From the NCBI GenBank assembly GCA_020638555.1, contig JACKII010000003.1, positions 434,001 through 498,000 of the forward strand: a DNA stretch of 64,000 nt, in the 5' to 3' direction. Positions 62,188 through 64,000 of this stretch are shown here, piece after piece. This stretch comes from Alphaproteobacteria bacterium (lineage in GTDB: Bacteria > Pseudomonadota > Alphaproteobacteria > Bin95). Each line of letters opens with the position of its first letter. Positions within the stretch are counted from its first letter, which is position 1. The position numbers and the translations under genes are program-made. The notes below the pieces were generated by a model. That model ran no database searches and had not been told where the DNA came from. It was given only the letters and a program-made list of their open reading frames with translations.

Positions 62188-63492
62188 TCAGGGCCCGACC
62201 ATGTAGCGGACCGGCATCAGCACCAGGTCCGGCACCGCCGTGATGATGGCAATGCTCATCAGCATCAGCAGGAAGAACGGCATGGCCGCCCGCGTCACCT
62301 GCAAAATGTCCCGCCCGGTCATCCCCTGGAGCACGAACAGGTTGAAGCCCACCGGCGGCGTGATCTGGGCCATCTCGACGACGATCACCGTGAAAATGCC
62401 GAACCAGAGCATGTCGATGCCCGCACTCTGCACCATGGGCAGCACCACCGCCGCGGTCAGCACCATCATCGAAACGCCGTCGAGAAAGCAGCCGAGAAAG
62501 ATGTAGAGCACCGTCAGCAGCACGATCAGCATGGTCGGCGACAGCTGCCAGGCCTCGACATAGCCGGCCAGCACCCGCGGCACGCCGGTGAAACCCATGG
62601 CGATGGAAATGAAGGCGGCGGCCACCAGGATGAAGCCGATCATGCAGGATGTCCGCACCGCGCCCATCAGGCTCTCCATGAAGGACTGCCGCGAGAGCGA
62701 GCCGGTGAAGAATGCCAGGGCGAGCGCGCCGAGCACGCCGACCGTCGCTGCCTCCGTCGGCGTCGCATAGCCGCCATAGATCGAACCCAGCACCACGAAG
62801 ATCAGGCCCATGACCGGGAACAGCAGCCGGGAGGCCTTCAGCTTCTCGGCGAAGCTGACCCTTGTGTCGGGGGCGGGGGCGATGGCCGGGTTCAGCTTCG
62901 CCCGCACCATGACATAGGCCATGAAAATGCCGATGATCATGATGCCCGGCACCACGCCGGCGATGAACAGGCGCGAGATCGACTGCTGCGCCACCACGCC
63001 ATAGACGATCAGCATGATCGACGGCGGGATCAGCAGGCCCAGCGTGCCCGAGCCCGCCAGCGTGCCGATGGCCAGGGTCTCGTCATAGCCGCGCTTGCGC
63101 AGTTCCGGCATGCTCATCCGCCCGACCGTGGCGCAGGTGACGGCGCTGGAGCCCGCCACCGCCGCCATCACGCCACAACCGACGATGTTGACGTGCAAAA
63201 GGCCGCCGGGCAGCCGCGCCACCCAGGGGGCGAGGCCGCGAAACATGTCGGACGAAAGCCGGGTGCGGAACAGGATCTCCCCCATCCAGACGAACAGCGG
63301 CAGCGCCGTCAGCGCCCAGTTCCAGCTGGCATCCCAGACCGTGCTCGCCAGCAGCGAGCCGGCCGGTGCGGGCGAAAACACGGCCAGGGCGACGAAGCCG
63401 ACCCCCATCAGCGTCGGCGCCACCCACAAGCCGGTGGCGAGCAGCCCGAGCAAAAGGCCGAACAGAATGAGCGAAACGAGACCGGCGTCCAT
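62188..63492 (-). CDS. TRAP transporter large permease (DctM family)
   Basis: A 434-residue protein with about 12-13 hydrophobic segments. GSSAVTCATVGRMSMPEL near residue 115, SGTLGLLIPPSIMLIVYG and GYATPTEAATVGVLGAL are family signatures. It forms the main channel of a Na-driven TRAP uptake system with the small subunit next to it; a substrate-binding DctP should lie further upstream, beyond the window. Start and small-subunit stop overlap by one base (TGATG). With the PuuE-like gene, it may import a ureide or related acid. Confidence 0.93.
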   Translation of the reverse strand: MDAGLVSLILFGLLLGLLATGLWVAPTLMGVGFVALAVFSPAPAGSLLASTVWDASWNWALTALPLFVWMGEILFRTRLSSDMFRGLAPWVARLPGGLLHVNIVGCGVMAAVAGSSAVTCATVGRMSMPELRKRGYDETLAIGTLAGSGTLGLLIPPSIMLIVYGVVAQQSISRLFIAGVVPGIMIIGIFMAYVMVRAKLNPAIAPAPDTRVSFAEKLKASRLLFPVMGLIFVVLGSIYGGYATPTEAATVGVLGALALAFFTGSLSRQSFMESLMGAVRTSCMIGFILVAAAFISIAMGFTGVPRVLAGYVEAWQLSPTMLIVLLTVLYIFLGCFLDGVSMMVLTAAVVLPMVQSAGIDMLWFGIFTVIVVEMAQITPPVGFNLFVLQGMTGRDILQVTRAAMPFFLLMLMSIAIITAVPDLVLMPVRYMVGP

Positions 63493-64000
63493 CAGAGCGC
63501 ATCCTCCACATGGGCGCCCGCTTCCAGATGCCCTTCCGCCTCGGCCAGTTCGGCCGGGTCATAGGTGGCGGGCAGGCCGCGCACCAGCGCCACGAACTCA
63601 TCGACCAGGGCAATCAGCAGGCAGAGCGCCCCCAGCGCCATGGCGGAGCGCGGAATCCAGAAGGGAATGGCCAGCAGGCCGGGGCTGATATCCCCGAATT
63701 TCCAGGAAAAATAGACGAGGTCGAACGACCAGTAGCAGAAATAGCCGACCATGGCGGCGAACAGGCCGACGGCCCAGAGATTGAGCCCCCGGCGCAGCCC
63801 GCCGCGGGCGAGGCGCGTGAACAGCGTCACCCGGATATGGGCGCCCTGCCGGTAGGTGTGGGCGAGGCCGAAAAAGGTCGTCGCCGCCAGCGCAAACCCG
63901 GCCGTCTCCGTCGAGTCGATGGCGACGCCGAAAAAGCGGCCGCAAATCTGCGCGATGATGGTCAGCGCGATCAGGGCGAGAAACACGGCGGCCAGATAAC
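63492..64000 (-). CDS. TRAP transporter small permease (DctQ family), cut by the window edge
   Basis: At least 169 residues of a four-helix DctQ-type protein; the frame is open to the last base, so the start lies outside. The segment ICGRFFGVAIDSTETAGFALAATTFFGLAHTYRQGAHIRV is the family signature, followed by two more hydrophobic stretches. The stop overlaps the large-subunit start by one base. The GTG at 63986 is within the gene and not a credible start. Confidence 0.88.
   Translation of the reverse strand, partial: YLAAVFLALIALTIIAQICGRFFGVAIDSTETAGFALAATTFFGLAHTYRQGAHIRVTLFTRLARGGLRRGLNLWAVGLFAAMVGYFCYWSFDLVYFSWKFGDISPGLLAIPFWIPRSAMALGALCLLIALVDEFVALVRGLPATYDPAELAEAEGHLEAGAHVEDAL

Overview
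The window is high-GC, almost fully coding DNA from what looks like a free-living, heterotrophic alphaproteobacterium, probably Rhodospirillales-like. This placement is inferred from gene content and order: clpS-clpA, sfsA-map, rpmI-rplT, tolQRAB, a phasin, TRAP transporters and many acyl-CoA and CoA-transferase genes. No rRNA, tRNA, prophage, transposase or CRISPR array was found. About 63 protein genes are supported, two of them cut by the window edges.

Layout. 0-9 kb: end of an AtuA-like gene with DUF4387, a luciferase-like oxidoreductase, a CDF zinc transporter, a nitroreductase, MaoC plus MFS, a CHASE2 adenylate cyclase and a Prx5-type peroxiredoxin. 9-19 kb: SDR, panB, GFA protein, Baeyer-Villiger-type monooxygenase with a divergent CmcJ-like oxygenase, map-sfsA, a Nudix hydrolase and a fumarase/aspartase-superfamily lyase. 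18.7-21.5 kb: a compact plus-strand run (CAP protein, haloacid dehalogenase, YpeA-like GNAT, Phd/XRE-like regulator, cofC). 21.5-30 kb: acetolactate synthase divergent from gdhA, then a CoA-thioester catabolism cluster (CaiB, acyl-CoA dehydrogenase, a small GIY-YIG-like protein, enoyl-CoA hydratase) and an MDR reductase. 30-36 kb: a helix-hairpin-helix protein, clpA-clpS, phasin, SPOR-type D,D-carboxypeptidase and dienelactone hydrolase. 36.7-40.8 kb: tolQ-tolR-tolA-tolB, with tolA apparently frameshifted and no pal next to it. 41-51 kb: alpha/beta hydrolase, a second luciferase-like enzyme, TauE permease, prs, hydantoinase A/B, a HigBA-type toxin-antitoxin pair and ureidoglycine aminohydrolase. 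51.5-64 kb: rplT-rpmI, TauD, RidA-like, HNH nuclease, Atm1-type ABC exporter, sugar-acid dehydratase, AI-2E-family permease, EF-hand protein, FAH hydrolase, a PuuE-like deacetylase and TRAP permeases.

The least ordinary content is between the genes. At least three families of long imperfect palindromes sit in the gaps. Family A (about 120 bp, near-symmetric arms, inner GAACAC/GTGTTC stem) occurs at ten or so sites, sometimes in tandem. Family B (about 180 bp) occurs three times, with its TAGAGC end on the stop codon of a neighbouring gene. Family C is a single REP-like element bounded by CGTCATTGCGA. Every convergent gene pair separated by more than 150 bp carries family A or B, and convergent pairs closer than 100 bp carry none. 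This suggests mobile, possibly terminator-like hairpin elements.

Other points of interest are a plausible PhaM-like architecture (phasin-like helix, Ala/Pro/Glu linker, HhH domain) near the phasin gene, a palindromic operator over the higBA promoter, cofC with two luciferase-like oxidoreductases suggesting F420 use, and the single-base break in tolA. All calls come from reading the sequence; no database search was run.
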